DNA of 64,000 nt, from the NCBI RefSeq assembly GCF_011059105.1, contig NZ_JAALLS010000001.1:186001-250000 (forward strand), given 5' to 3'. The notes beneath the pieces are model-generated. The model worked only from the letters and a program-made list of their open reading frames with translations. It had not been told where the DNA came from and searched no databases. Positions 1 to 9,200 of the stretch are shown one piece after another. Source of the stretch: Fodinibius halophilus (GTDB lineage: Bacteria > Bacteroidota > Rhodothermia > Balneolales > Balneolaceae). The stretch's first letter is position 1. Each line of letters begins with the position of its first letter. The position numbers and the translations under genes are program-made.

Positions 1-507
1 CGGTGGTATCCTAATAATTCGGGACAATGGGCACCGAGTAATGTGGAGCAGGTAACGACTAAAGGAATTGAAGCCCATCTTACCAATACTTTTTTATATG
101 AAGGACCATGGTTATTAACGATTGATCAGAAAGGAATAATGACAAGTACAGAGATTTCAGAAGCTCGTTTCCGGGGAGATCAAGGGGTAGGTAATCAAGT
201 CCGCCTGGTACCCAAATGGAAGTATAACGCATCGCTGACACTACAACGAGGCATTGCTACAGCGGTTCTAAAATACCGTTGGATAAGTAGAAGATATTTG
301 ACAGAAACCGAAGCTGTCAGCAATTCTCTAGATCCATATCAAGTGATAGATGCTCACCTGCAACTGAAGAAAACGTATCAAAATTTCAATCTAAAAGTAC
401 TGGCAGCAGCTAAAAACATACTTGGTGAGAACTATGAAATTATCAGCTGGTATCCCATGCCTAAACGGAACTACAACTTTTCAATAACTGCAACCTATAA
501 ATTCTAA
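1..507 (+). CDS. TonB-dependent outer-membrane receptor, C-terminal part (BtuB-like), cut by window edge
   Basis: The reading frame is open from base 1, so the gene begins outside the window; only about 168 C-terminal residues are visible. They alternate hydrophobic and polar residues as outer-membrane beta-strands do and end in a terminal phenylalanine (TYKF), the usual signal for barrel insertion. The next gene is a beta-propeller lipoprotein and the following block is cobalamin salvage, so I infer that this is a BtuB-type cobalamin receptor working with TonB. The plug domain and TonB box, which would help identify the substrate, are not in view. A different TonB-dependent substrate cannot be excluded from this fragment. 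Confidence 0.75.
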   Translation, partial: RWYPNNSGQWAPSNVEQVTTKGIEAHLTNTFLYEGPWLLTIDQKGIMTSTEISEARFRGDQGVGNQVRLVPKWKYNASLTLQRGIATAVLKYRWISRRYLTETEAVSNSLDPYQVIDAHLQLKKTYQNFNLKVLAAAKNILGENYEIISWYPMPKRNYNFSITATYKF

Positions 508-519
508 ATATATACTATA

Positions 520-1572
520 ATGAAACAACGATACTCAATACTTCTTTTATCATTGGTGCTTGTTATAGCATCATGTGGAAAAGATAATGGCAATAATACT
601 GATCCGTTAGAAGATGCCACAGTTTATGTGCTTAATGAAGGGAACTTTAGTTCTGCAAATGGATCTATTACAAGTTACAGTCCTGAATCGGGCAGTACCA
701 CCTTACAAGCTTTTGATAAGGCAAACGGTCGTCCCATGGCAGGTTATCTGCAAACTTCAAAAGTAATTGGTGATCGCCTGTATATTGTATCAAATAAAGC
801 CAATAAAATTGAAATTGTAGATAAAAATTCACTAAAAAGCGAAGGAACTATTGAATTTACTTATTCTCCTACTGCTATAGAGGTGGTGGACGAAACCGCG
901 TATGTAGGTCTTTATCAATACAATCAAAATAGTGAAGATATAAGAAGAATTATTGCTTATGATTTGGCTAACATGAAAAAAACGGATCAAAAAACAGATG
1001 TGAGTTCTATGGTCCGTGATATTGAGTTTGCGGGCGGCAAGTTATATGCCACAAATAATGGAGGGAATACGGTAACTGTTCTTGATCCTTCAGATATTTC
1101 TATTGAGAAAACAATTAATGTAGGATATGCACCAAATGAAATGTTACTCGATAATGAAGATCGAATTTGGATTGCTTGTAATGGATCGTCGTACACAGAT
1201 AAACCCGCTAGCCTTTATGTTCTAGACGCTCAAACAGCTACAAAGATTGATTCGATTGTTACAGGCGTTGAGGTCGGAACCACATCGTACCAAAAACGTA
1301 TGTCATTGAACGTTGAAAAAGCAGAAGCCTATTTGATCAATGATGGTATCTCTGTAATTGATATGAATACGTATTCAATAAAAGAACAGGCAATTGATAC
1401 TGAGTCTTTCTATTCAATTGGTTATTTCCCTTTGCAGGAGCGTATTTATACTGGCAAAAGTAAAGGCACCTCTCAAGCCGGTAAAGGGTATGTTTATGAT
1501 CTGAAAGGGACTGCTGTGGATTCTTTTAACGTAGGTATTATTCCCCACAAGTTTCATTTTACAAGCAACTGA
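520..1572 (+). CDS. BtuG-like YncE/DUF5074-type beta-propeller surface lipoprotein
   Basis: A 350-residue lipoprotein: residues 1-18 are a signal peptide ending in the lipobox IASC, so Cys19 would be lipidated. The rest has repeated blade-like units (for example VYVLNEGNFSS, LYIVSNKANKIEIVD, LYATNNGGNTVTVLD) typical of YncE-like seven-bladed propellers. In gut Bacteroides, BtuG is a surface lipoprotein of this fold and length that binds cobalamin tightly and hands it to BtuB. Here the gene starts 12 bases after a TonB receptor gene and lies in front of cobalamin salvage genes, which is the BtuB-BtuG arrangement. Binding of B12 is inferred from fold and context, not from identified ligand residues. 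A terminator follows at 1631-1672. Confidence 0.75.
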   Translation: MKQRYSILLLSLVLVIASCGKDNGNNTDPLEDATVYVLNEGNFSSANGSITSYSPESGSTTLQAFDKANGRPMAGYLQTSKVIGDRLYIVSNKANKIEIVDKNSLKSEGTIEFTYSPTAIEVVDETAYVGLYQYNQNSEDIRRIIAYDLANMKKTDQKTDVSSMVRDIEFAGGKLYATNNGGNTVTVLDPSDISIEKTINVGYAPNEMLLDNEDRIWIACNGSSYTDKPASLYVLDAQTATKIDSIVTGVEVGTTSYQKRMSLNVEKAEAYLINDGISVIDMNTYSIKEQAIDTESFYSIGYFPLQERIYTGKSKGTSQAGKGYVYDLKGTAVDSFNVGIIPHKFHFTSN

Positions 1573-1593
1573 TACCCCTAAAAGAGAGACCAA

Positions 1594-1672
1594 TAATCGG
1601 GCTTCTCTAAGGTCCGATTACTTGAGCCAATAAAATAATCCTGGATGGGTTCGCCCGTTCAGGATTATTTTA
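1594..1672. terminator. Hairpin plus strong bidirectional terminator after the btuG-like gene
   Basis: A first small hairpin pairs TAATCGG (1594-1600) with CCGATTA (1614-1620). A second, stronger one pairs TAAAATAATCCTG (1631-1643) with CAGGATTATTTTA (1660-1672), with a nested GGG-TTCG-CCC tip. The A-rich and T-rich arms let it end transcription in either direction. It separates the receptor/lipoprotein pair from cobU. Confidence 0.75.
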
Positions 1673-1735
1673 TACTCGGATGTACTTTCGGATGGAATAG
1701 TTTGAATAAGAATGCCATTTGTATTGAAAGGTTAA

Positions 1736-2257
1736 TTGAATAATGATGATATGATCCACTTAATAACCGGCGGACAGCGATCGGGCAAAAGCAGCAGGGC
1801 CCAGGAGCTTGCTCTATCATTAACCGACAGTCCGGTATACATTGCTACGGCACGCGTTTGGGATGAGGACTTTGAGCAGCGCGTGGAACGGCATAAAGAT
1901 GATCGTGACGAGCGGTGGACTAGCCTCGAAGTTGAAAAAGCGTTGGGAGATATTGAGGTCAAAGCAGAAGTTGTGGTTGTCGATTGTATTACACTTTGGC
2001 TTACCAACTTTTTTATGGATACCGACCAGGATATTGACCGGTCGATGGAGTTGGCGAAGAACGAACTTGAGAAATTATTTAAAAAGGACTGCACGCTTAT
2101 TTTAGTCACCAACGAAATTGGTATGGGCACGCACGCCCACACCGAAAGCGGCCGAAAATTTGCTGATATGCAGGGCTGGATGAATCAGTACATCGCGAAA
2201 CAGGCCGATAAAGTAACCCTTATGGTTTCCGGCATTCCCGTTGAAGTAAAAGGCTAG
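1736..2257 (+). CDS. cobU: Bifunctional adenosylcobinamide kinase / adenosylcobinamide-phosphate guanylyltransferase
   Basis: CobU phosphorylates adenosylcobinamide and then attaches GMP, giving the AdoCbi-GDP substrate of CobS. The N-terminus carries the P-loop GGQRSGKS at residues 12-19, and the later motifs VYIATA, ERHKDDRDERW, VVVDCITLWLTN and TNEIGMG follow in the family order. The length of about 170 residues is normal. The start is uncertain: TTG at 1736 has an AAAGG five bases upstream, while ATG at 1751 gives the N-terminus MIHLITGG that the family usually has. CobU is the first enzyme of the nucleotide-loop steps, and cobT, cobS and the phosphatase lie downstream after a 385-base gap containing a repeat. 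Confidence 0.93.
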   Translation: MNNDDMIHLITGGQRSGKSSRAQELALSLTDSPVYIATARVWDEDFEQRVERHKDDRDERWTSLEVEKALGDIEVKAEVVVVDCITLWLTNFFMDTDQDIDRSMELAKNELEKLFKKDCTLILVTNEIGMGTHAHTESGRKFADMQGWMNQYIAKQADKVTLMVSGIPVEVKG

Positions 2258-2642
2258 CTTTTGATTTCTTAGTTGAACTTTTTTGAGGCCTAATGATGAG
2301 ATGGACTGTTAAAATGTCCCCCTTGAAGGTCGCCGACGCATCAAAGTACAGCCTACGTAGCTGAAATCTACTTCGGCGCAGTAGGCCTTTAGCGACGTTG
2401 CGGGGATTAAGGGGGATGGCCTTTTACATTAAATTTATATTGAGCACAAATATAAATTGGGCCGGAAGTCTGACAGTTGGCAAACAAGTAAATAAGCACG
2501 AGCGGACGCTCGCGCTATGGTGTTTATACATTATATTTTCAATAGGAAGATCTCCATGTCATGTTGAACCATGGACTGAGTCCGGCAAAGTATTCACTTT
2601 CAGCATTTTCAATTATCACCATTGAGATAAAGTATTTATTAG
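2258..2642. other. 385-base gap between cobU and cobT holding repeat sequence
   Basis: There is no convincing gene here. Positions 2316-2417 form a structured repeat (separate entry). Around 2497-2520 lies a short self-complementary stretch, GAGCGGACGCTCGCGC, and around 2547-2585 a degenerate segment with AGATCTCC and ATGTCATG, reminiscent of the dispersed element at 16412-16542. I could not find the conserved boxes of a cobalamin riboswitch. The short open frame across the region has repeat-derived composition. Confidence 0.5.
2316..2417. repeat. Structured intergenic repeat, nested inverted repeats
   Basis: Three nested pairings can be read: GTCCCCCTT (2316-2324) with AAGGGGGAT (2409-2417, one G-T pair), GTCGC (2329-2333) with GCGAC (2392-2396), and GCCTAC (2351-2356) with GTAGGC (2381-2386); inside this GTAG pairs with CTAC. 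The whole would fold as one long hairpin of about 100 bases. It looks like an intergenic palindromic repeat (REP or MITE type) rather than a riboswitch. It interrupts the cob operon between cobU and cobT. Confidence 0.6.
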
Positions 2643-3689
2643 ATGAAAGAATTTGATATATCAGCAGTAGCAAAGGATTTGGAAGAGGCCCTACAGCATA
2701 AAATTGACAATAAAACCAAGCCGGTGGGGGCACTCGGCAGGCTGGAAGAGGTTGCTCTTAAAGTCGGGCTTATACAGCAGGAGTTAGAGCCCCAGCTGCA
2801 AATCCCGTTGTTGGCCGTTTTCGCCGGAGATCACGGTATTGCCGCCGAAGGAGTAGTGAATGCCTATCCCCAGGAAGTAACGGCACAGATGGTAATGAAT
2901 ATGGTAGGGGGAGGGGCCGCCGTAAATGTATTTTGTGAAACGCACGGTTTAGCAACAAAAATTATTGATGCCGGAGTAGCAGCAGAACTCCCACCCAATG
3001 AAATGCTGATCGACCGCAAAGTAGCAGAGGGTACTCAAAACTATACTGAGGTCCCGGCTATGACTGCCGCCCAGTGTAATAATGCCATTGAAGCAGGAGC
3101 AGCGCTTGTCAGCCAATGGTCTGATGAGGGAACGAATATCATCGGTTTTGGAGAGATGGGGATAGGCAATACCTCATCAGCAGCTATCATCACAAGTTTA
3201 ATTACCGGTAAGTCCATTGAAGAGTGCACGGGCAAAGGTACGGGACTGGATGATGAGGGCGTATCCCAAAAGGCCAAGGTACTTGCAAAGGCTATCGAAG
3301 CTCATGATATTGACGGCGATCCATTTTCTATTCTACAGACATTTGGGGGATATGAAATTGCCATGATAGTAGGAGCCGTATTGCAGGCAGCAGAGCAGCA
3401 GATGGTTATTCTAGTGGATGGGTTTATTGCCACTGCAGCTTTTATGGTTGCCTGCGAATGTTATCCCGATGCTCGGGAGTATGGAATTTTTGCCCATCAG
3501 TCGGATGAGCAGGGACATCGTATTCAGTTGAATTACCTGCAAGCTAACCCATTGCTGCAGCTGGGCATGCGATTAGGTGAAGGTACCGGGGCCGCTATGG
3601 CCTATCCCATTGTGGAATCAGCAGTTAACTTTTTAAATGAGATGGCATCGTTCCAAGATGCCGGCGTATCACAAGGTGATAAGGAATGA
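2643..3689 (+). CDS. cobT: Nicotinate-nucleotide--dimethylbenzimidazole phosphoribosyltransferase
   Basis: CobT makes alpha-ribazole 5'-phosphate from nicotinate mononucleotide and a lower-ligand base, activating the base for joining to cobinamide. The protein is 348 residues, the normal family length, with TKPVGALGRLE near residue 24, the AGDHGIAAEGV motif near 61, GFGEMGIGNTSSAA near 168 and the C-terminal GEGTGAAMA. Glu313 in GEGTG matches the catalytic glutamate of the family (Glu317 in Salmonella). The gene ends in an ATGA overlap with cobS, so the two are translationally coupled. Confidence 0.96.
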   Translation: MKEFDISAVAKDLEEALQHKIDNKTKPVGALGRLEEVALKVGLIQQELEPQLQIPLLAVFAGDHGIAAEGVVNAYPQEVTAQMVMNMVGGGAAVNVFCETHGLATKIIDAGVAAELPPNEMLIDRKVAEGTQNYTEVPAMTAAQCNNAIEAGAALVSQWSDEGTNIIGFGEMGIGNTSSAAIITSLITGKSIEECTGKGTGLDDEGVSQKAKVLAKAIEAHDIDGDPFSILQTFGGYEIAMIVGAVLQAAEQQMVILVDGFIATAAFMVACECYPDAREYGIFAHQSDEQGHRIQLNYLQANPLLQLGMRLGEGTGAAMAYPIVESAVNFLNEMASFQDAGVSQGDKE

Positions 3690-4444
3690 AACGAGAAATA
3701 CAGGTCTTTCTGACGGCGGTAATGTTTTTTACCAAAATTCCGTGTCCCAAGTGGGTAGATCATTCCCCGGAATTTCTAAATGAAAGTGCACGATACTTTT
3801 CCCTGATGGGGATTATTGTCGGCAGTGTAGGGGCAGGAGTTTTTTGGGGATTCAATCTCATCTTTCCACAACCAATTGCTATTTTATTGAGTATGCTGGC
3901 GACAATATGGTTGACCGGTGCTTTCCACGAAGACGGCCTGGCCGATATGTTTGATGGCTTTGGCGGCGGATGGACCAAAGAGAAAATCCTCAGTATCATG
4001 AAAGATTCCCGCATCGGTACCTTTGGGGTGGCCGGATTGGCAGGGATTCTTGCACTGAAGTTTGTAAGCCTCAATGAGCTTCCATCGGCTGCAATCCCTT
4101 TTTTGTTGATAGCGGGTCATGCTGTTAGTCGATTTTTAGCGACCACACTGATTATGACTCACGATTACGTACGTGGTGAACCCTCTAAAGCCAAGCCGGT
4201 AGCAAAAAAGATGTCTCCATTTTCTATTACAGTCAGTGCTGTTTTTGGTCTACTCCCGCTGCTCTTGGTTCCACATTATTGGATCTGGCTTAGCCTTATT
4301 CCTATGGTCGCCGTACTGGTATATTTGGGATATTTCTTTAATAAATGGATCGGCGGACATACCGGCGATTGTAGCGGAGCCACACAACAACTAACCGAAG
4401 TAACTTTTTACCTGTCAGCAGTAGTTATATGGACGTTTATTTAA
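3686..4444 (+). CDS. cobS: Adenosylcobinamide-GDP ribazoletransferase (cobalamin synthase)
   Basis: CobS is the integral membrane enzyme that joins AdoCbi-GDP with alpha-ribazole (phosphate), completing cobalamin. The 252-residue product is mostly hydrophobic, with about six membrane segments, and carries the family signature HEDGLADMFDGFGGG near residue 80 followed by KDSRIGTFG. The C-terminal GGHTGDCSGATQQ is also characteristic. It overlaps cobT by four bases at the start and the phosphatase gene by 16 bases at the end, so the three are one transcription unit. Confidence 0.95.
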   Translation: MKREIQVFLTAVMFFTKIPCPKWVDHSPEFLNESARYFSLMGIIVGSVGAGVFWGFNLIFPQPIAILLSMLATIWLTGAFHEDGLADMFDGFGGGWTKEKILSIMKDSRIGTFGVAGLAGILALKFVSLNELPSAAIPFLLIAGHAVSRFLATTLIMTHDYVRGEPSKAKPVAKKMSPFSITVSAVFGLLPLLLVPHYWIWLSLIPMVAVLVYLGYFFNKWIGGHTGDCSGATQQLTEVTFYLSAVVIWTFI

Positions 4445-4995
4445 TTCGACACACTACCCCCGATATCGACGAGGGGATTTGTTACGGACAAAAAGATATT
4501 GGATTAGCCGTTGACTATGCCAAAGAAGTGAATATCCTAAAGGGAAAGCTTCCCAAAGGCTTTCATAATCATACGGTCTATAGCAGTCCACTAAAACGTT
4601 GTCACAAGTTAGCTAATGATCTGGCCTCTGATGATGTAATTACCGACGAACGCCTGATGGAGCTAGATTTTGGCAACTGGGAAGGCCGGCGGTGGGATGA
4701 TATTCCCCAGGGAGAGTTAGGGCCATGGATGGAAAACTTCGTAGAAATTGAGTCTCCCGGCGGAGAATCGTATCAGCAATTAAATAACAGGGTGGTGGAC
4801 TGGTGGCAAGAGCTCATTAAGGAAGAACCGGAACATCTATTGGTGGCAACCCACGGGGGCGTTATCCGTTGCCTGATAAGCCAGGTATTAGGCATTCCCC
4901 TTGAGAACAGTTTTCGTTTGGCTGTTGATTACGGAAGCGTTTCAAAGATATCCCGCCAACATAATCGAAATTCAGTAGCCTATATCAACAGATGA
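4429..4995 (+). CDS. cobC: Alpha-ribazole phosphatase-like histidine phosphatase (CobC type)
   Basis: A 188-residue phosphoglycerate-mutase-superfamily phosphatase. The catalytic His8 sits in LIRHTTP (the usual RHG becomes RHT), and the second histidine, His142, lies in ATHGG. The segment CYGQKDIGL after the first motif is typical of alpha-ribazole phosphatases, and the acidic E-LDFGNWEG motif lies near residue 78. Position inside the cob operon supports dephosphorylation of alpha-ribazole phosphate or cobalamin phosphate. The gene starts inside cobS and ends four bases into the DUF71 gene. Another small phosphatase activity is possible on sequence alone. Confidence 0.85.
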   Translation: MDVYLIRHTTPDIDEGICYGQKDIGLAVDYAKEVNILKGKLPKGFHNHTVYSSPLKRCHKLANDLASDDVITDERLMELDFGNWEGRRWDDIPQGELGPWMENFVEIESPGGESYQQLNNRVVDWWQELIKEEPEHLLVATHGGVIRCLISQVLGIPLENSFRLAVDYGSVSKISRQHNRNSVAYINR

Positions 4996-5717
4996 AAAAA
5001 GCATTATTTAACTGGAGCGGGGGTAAAGACTCTTCATTCGCCTTATATCGTGTTTTGCAGGATGATGCCTATGAAATATCGGGTCTGTTGACGAGCTTTA
5101 ATAAATCGAACCAGAGAGTTTCAATGCATGGCATTCATCAGGGATTGATTGAAGAGCAAGCTCGGCAAATTGGTCTGCCGTTGCACAAACTGATGCTACC
5201 GGAAAATTTGGGGATGGAAGCCTATAACACCTATATGGAGCAGGAACTTTCAGAGCATAAAGAGAAAGGGATCTGTACAGGCATCTTTGGAGATATCTTT
5301 TTAGAGGATCTTAAAGAGTATCGCGAAGAGCAGTTAAAGAAAATCGGGCTGAATGCCGAATTTCCCTTGTGGAAAGAATCTACATCAGCACTGTCTAAAG
5401 CATTTATTGAGGTCGGATTTAAAGCAGTCGTAGTTTCAGTTAGTGGACAAAAATTGGGTGAAAGTTTTGTTGGGCGGCTCTACGATGAATCTTTTATAGA
5501 AGATTTGCCGCAGGGGGTAGATCCCTGTGGAGAAAATGGGGAATTTCATACCTTTGTGTTTGATGGACCGATCTTTGAAGCTCCTGTTTCTTTCAACATA
5601 GGGGAGACTGTAGAACGCACCTATGACCTGCCCGATAATGACGATTCTCATTCGTTTCGGGATGACTCAGACCAGCCAGCTCAATGTTTGTATTGGTTTC
5701 TTGACTTGGAAATATAA
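4992..5717 (+). CDS. DUF71/COG2102 ATP-pyrophosphatase (diphthine--ammonia-ligase-like) in the B12 operon
   Basis: A 241-residue PP-loop protein with the ATP-binding motif WSGGKDSS at residues 8-15 and the family motif GENGEFHTFVFDGP near residue 179. The eukaryotic and archaeal relatives amidate diphthine, but bacteria lack diphthamide, so that name should not be taken as function. A published comparative-genomics study of DUF71/COG2102 predicted that one bacterial subgroup acts in B12 salvage. This gene overlaps the cobC-like gene by four bases and is the last gene of the cob operon, which fits that group. The actual substrate, perhaps an amide or carboxylate of the corrinoid, is unknown. 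Confidence 0.85.
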   Translation: MKKALFNWSGGKDSSFALYRVLQDDAYEISGLLTSFNKSNQRVSMHGIHQGLIEEQARQIGLPLHKLMLPENLGMEAYNTYMEQELSEHKEKGICTGIFGDIFLEDLKEYREEQLKKIGLNAEFPLWKESTSALSKAFIEVGFKAVVVSVSGQKLGESFVGRLYDESFIEDLPQGVDPCGENGEFHTFVFDGPIFEAPVSFNIGETVERTYDLPDNDDSHSFRDDSDQPAQCLYWFLDLEI

Positions 5718-6212
5718 GTATCCGGAGTGGTCTGTTTTATTTCAATATTTCTATTTCTAAACCGCTTGAAAATCTCCCATTTTTATAATGTTAAGTATCC
5801 ATTTACTTCTGGTTTTCTACCATTTAGATTGTTGATTTTTAATCTGTCTTGAGATTTCTAGCACAGAGAGGTTTTTAGGCAAAAAGCCCCTTTTTATACA
5901 AATATTAAAAAATTTTAATCTTTTGAAATGGACTTGATTCAACTAGGCGTTCGTGAGACGGCATTTTGAGAGGTTGTCGGAAAGTTATCCACAGGTTGTG
6001 GATTTCTTGAGTCAAAATGGAAAGAAAAAGAGCGGGAGAAGTTGATTTCATTGTGGATAACTTTGCCCTTTTGTGGAAAAGTAATTAGTCAATTTACTTG
6101 CTCCACAGCGCCAGTCCTTTATATTTAACTGATGGGAGAGTGGCGATTTTTTTAGTGCATTTAAAGCCTTCCAAACTAGTCAAAATAATTTGTAAGTAAC
6201 CGGAGAATATTT
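5718..6212. other. 495-base regulatory gap in front of nrdJ
   Basis: No gene is seen. The stretch around 5895-5930 is very AT-rich. Between 5985 and 6080 lies a cluster of DnaA-box-like sites (separate entry). The nrdJ ribosome binding site GGAG is at 6202-6205, seven bases before the ATG. I found neither a recognisable NrdR box nor cobalamin riboswitch boxes. Confidence 0.5.
5985..6080. promoter_or_regulatory. Cluster of DnaA-box-like sites upstream of nrdJ
   Basis: TTATCCACA, a perfect consensus DnaA box, is at 5985-5993 on the plus strand. The same nine bases occur on the minus strand at 6052-6060 (TGTGGATAA). A third site, TTTTCCACA on the minus strand (6072-6080), fits the looser consensus TTWTNCACA. 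A weaker match (AAATCCACA, minus, 5997-6005) makes 5987-6003 an inverted repeat ATCCACA-GGT-TGTGGAT. DnaA is known to act at the E. coli nrdAB promoter, so a regulatory role for nrdJ is plausible. A replication origin or another repressor's operator are alternatives. Confidence 0.55.
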
Positions 6213-9200
6213 ATGAAATTTACACGCTTTTATACTCAGGAAGAGTGGGATAGCCCTTTTGGAGATATGAAGTTTGAGAGCCGTAAATCGGAGATCAAAA
6301 ATCCCGATGGCTCAATGGTCTTTTCAATGGATGAAGTAATTGTACCGGCGTCTTGGTCGCAGGTTTCAACAGATGTTATTGCGCAGAAGTATTTTAGAAA
6401 AGCCGGTGTTCCAAAGAAAACAAAAAAGGTCAAAGAAAAAGGAGTGCCTGAATGGCTTCAACGTTCTGAAGCCGATGAAAAGGCAATGAAAGATATTGAT
6501 GAAGAAGAACGCTATGGCGGAGAGTTTGACAGTCGCCAGGTGTTTCACCGTTTGGCCGGCTGCTGGACCTACTGGGGATGGAAACATGATTATTTTGACT
6601 CAGAAGAACAGGCGAAAGTATTTTATGATGAGCTTTGCTACATGTTAGCCAACCAGATGGCGGCACCTAATAGCCCCCAATGGTTTAACACCGGTTTGCA
6701 CTGGGCCTATGGAATTAATGGTCCATCGCAGGGACACTATTATGTTGATGGAAAGACCGGTGAACTGACCCGTTCGGATGATGCCTATTCCCATCCGCAA
6801 CCGCATGCCTGCTTTATCCAAAGTATTGATGACAATCTTGTAAATGAGGGCGGTATCATGGACCTATGGGTTCGTGAAGCCCGGCTCTTCAAATATGGAT
6901 CTGGAACGGGAAGTAACTTCTCCAAGGTTCGCGGCGAAGGAGAGCCCCTGAGTGGTGGCGGACGTTCTTCCGGATTAATGAGCTTCCTCAAGATTGGTGA
7001 TAAGGCAGCAGGTGCAATTAAGTCAGGCGGAACAACCCGTCGTGCAGCCAAGATGGTTACGCTTGATATGGACCATCCGGATATTGAAGAGTATATAAAC
7101 TGGAAGGTTCGAGAGGAACAGAAAGTTGCTTCTATGGTTGCCGGGTCTAAAATCCTGGAAAGCCATCTTAAAAAAATCATCAAGCTTTGTAACAAGCCGG
7201 TTGAAATTGACGGCCGTACCTTCAATGGTGCAGTTAGCCGTGATCCGGTGAAAAACAAAGAGCTTGGAAAAGCAATTAAAGAAGCCAAAGAAGACCAGGT
7301 TCCGCTGAACTATATTGAACGCGTTGTTCAATTAGCGGCACAGGGCTTTACTGATCTCGAGTTTGATACTTATGATACTGATTGGGATTCCGAAGCTTAT
7401 CGTACAGTAAGTGGACAGAATTCGAATAACTCTGTTCGCATCCCCAACAAATTTATGAAGGCCGTTAAGGATGACGATCAGTGGGATCTCTATTGGAGAA
7501 CCGAGAAGCGGAAGGCGGCTGAAGAAGGGCGGGAGCCTGAGCCTTGCAAGTCGATGCCGGCCCGTAAGCTATGGGACGATATCTCGCATGCTGCCTGGTC
7601 GTGCGCCGACCCGGGAGCCCAGTACCACGACACTATTAATGAGTGGCACACATGTCCTAACGATGGACCGATCAACGGGAGTAACCCTTGTTCGGAATAT
7701 ATGTTCCTCGACAACACAGCTTGTAACCTGGCGTCGTTGAACCTGATGAAGTATTTCAAAACGGACAAGTGTGATGAGTTTGATGTAGAAGCACTTCGCA
7801 ATGCTTCTCGACTGTGGACGGTGGTTCTGGAAATTTCTGTACTGATGGCTCAGTTCCCATCTAAAGAGATCGCCGAACTGTCTTATAAGTATCGTACACT
7901 CGGTTTAGGATTTGCAAACCTCGGTGCGGCCTTGATGGTTCAGGGTGTACCTTACGACAGTGATGAAGGATGCGCTATTGCCGGTGGATTGATGAGTATC
8001 ATCCACATGAATGCCTATGCTACCAGTGCCGAAATGGCGAAGGAGCTTGGCGCATTCGAGCGTTTTGAAGCTAATAAGGAGCCCATGCTCAAGGTGGTAC
8101 GAAACCACAAACGGGCCGCTTATAACGTGGATCCTGATGAGTACGAAGACCTGACGGTGAAACCGATGGGTATTGATGCTAATGAATGTCCGGATAATTT
8201 GCTCAAGGCAGCGCGCGAAGATTCGGATAAAGCAGTAGAGATGGGTAAAGAGCACGGATATCGCAATGCCCAGGTAACGGTAATTGCCCCTACGGGTACT
8301 ATCGGTCTGGTCATGGATTGCGATACGACAGGCATTGAGCCCGACTTTGCACTGGTGAAGTTCAAGAAGCTGGCCGGTGGCGGACACTTCAAGATTATTA
8401 ATCAATGTGTGCCTAAAGCGCTGCAAAACTTAGGATACAGTCCTAAAGAGCGACAGGAGATTATTGATTACGCCAAAGGTCACGGTACGCTGGATGGTTG
8501 TCCGCATATTAATGAGGAGGCCCTCCGCGAAAAAGGCTTTGGTGACAAGCAGCTGGATGCTATTGAAGAAGCACTGCCCAGCAGCTTTGAAATTAAATTT
8601 GCCTTTAACCAGTGGACACTGGGCGAAGACTTCTGTAAAGAAGAGCTTGGCCTGAGTGACGAACAGCTTGCGAATCCACAGTTTGATATTCTCAAGCATC
8701 TAGGATTTAACAAAGAGCAGATTCAGGAAGCCAACGATTATGTCTGTGGTACTATGACGGTAGAAGGTGCACCGCATCTAAAAGATGAACACCTGCCGGT
8801 CTTTGACTGTGCCAATCGTTGTGGACGAATCGGAACGCGATATATTGCGCCCGGCGGACATATTCGTATGATGGCAGCAGCACAGCCGTTTGTTTCCGGT
8901 GCTATTTCGAAAACAATTAACTTGCCTAACGAAGCAACGGTTGAAGACTTCAAAGATGCCTATATGGATTCTTGGGAGCTGATGTTGAAAGCAAATGCCT
9001 TGTATCGAGATGGTTCGAAGTTGAGTCAGCCGTTGAATAGCCTCAGTGATGTCTTCGAAGATCTGGATGAAGAAGATCTGGATGAAGAAACATCCGAAGC
9101 CCAGGATGAAGTGGTTAAAACCGCTGAGAAAATTATACACAAGTATGTGGCTGATCGCCAGCGTCTGCCGAACCGACGAAATGGTTATACGCAGAAAGTG

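Noticed and set aside
2398-2625. 75-codon open frame between cobU and cobT
   Set aside because: It begins inside the folded repeat and continues through repeat-like sequence, with no family resemblance.
5718-6212. Cobalamin riboswitch or NrdR box in front of nrdJ
   Set aside because: I looked for the conserved B12-box and NrdR-type palindromes and found neither; only DnaA-like sites were seen.
9061-9110. Short tandem repeat in nrdJ (GAAGATCTGGATGAA twice)
   Set aside because: It encodes a stretch of alternating acidic residues in a loop and is well within normal low-complexity variation.
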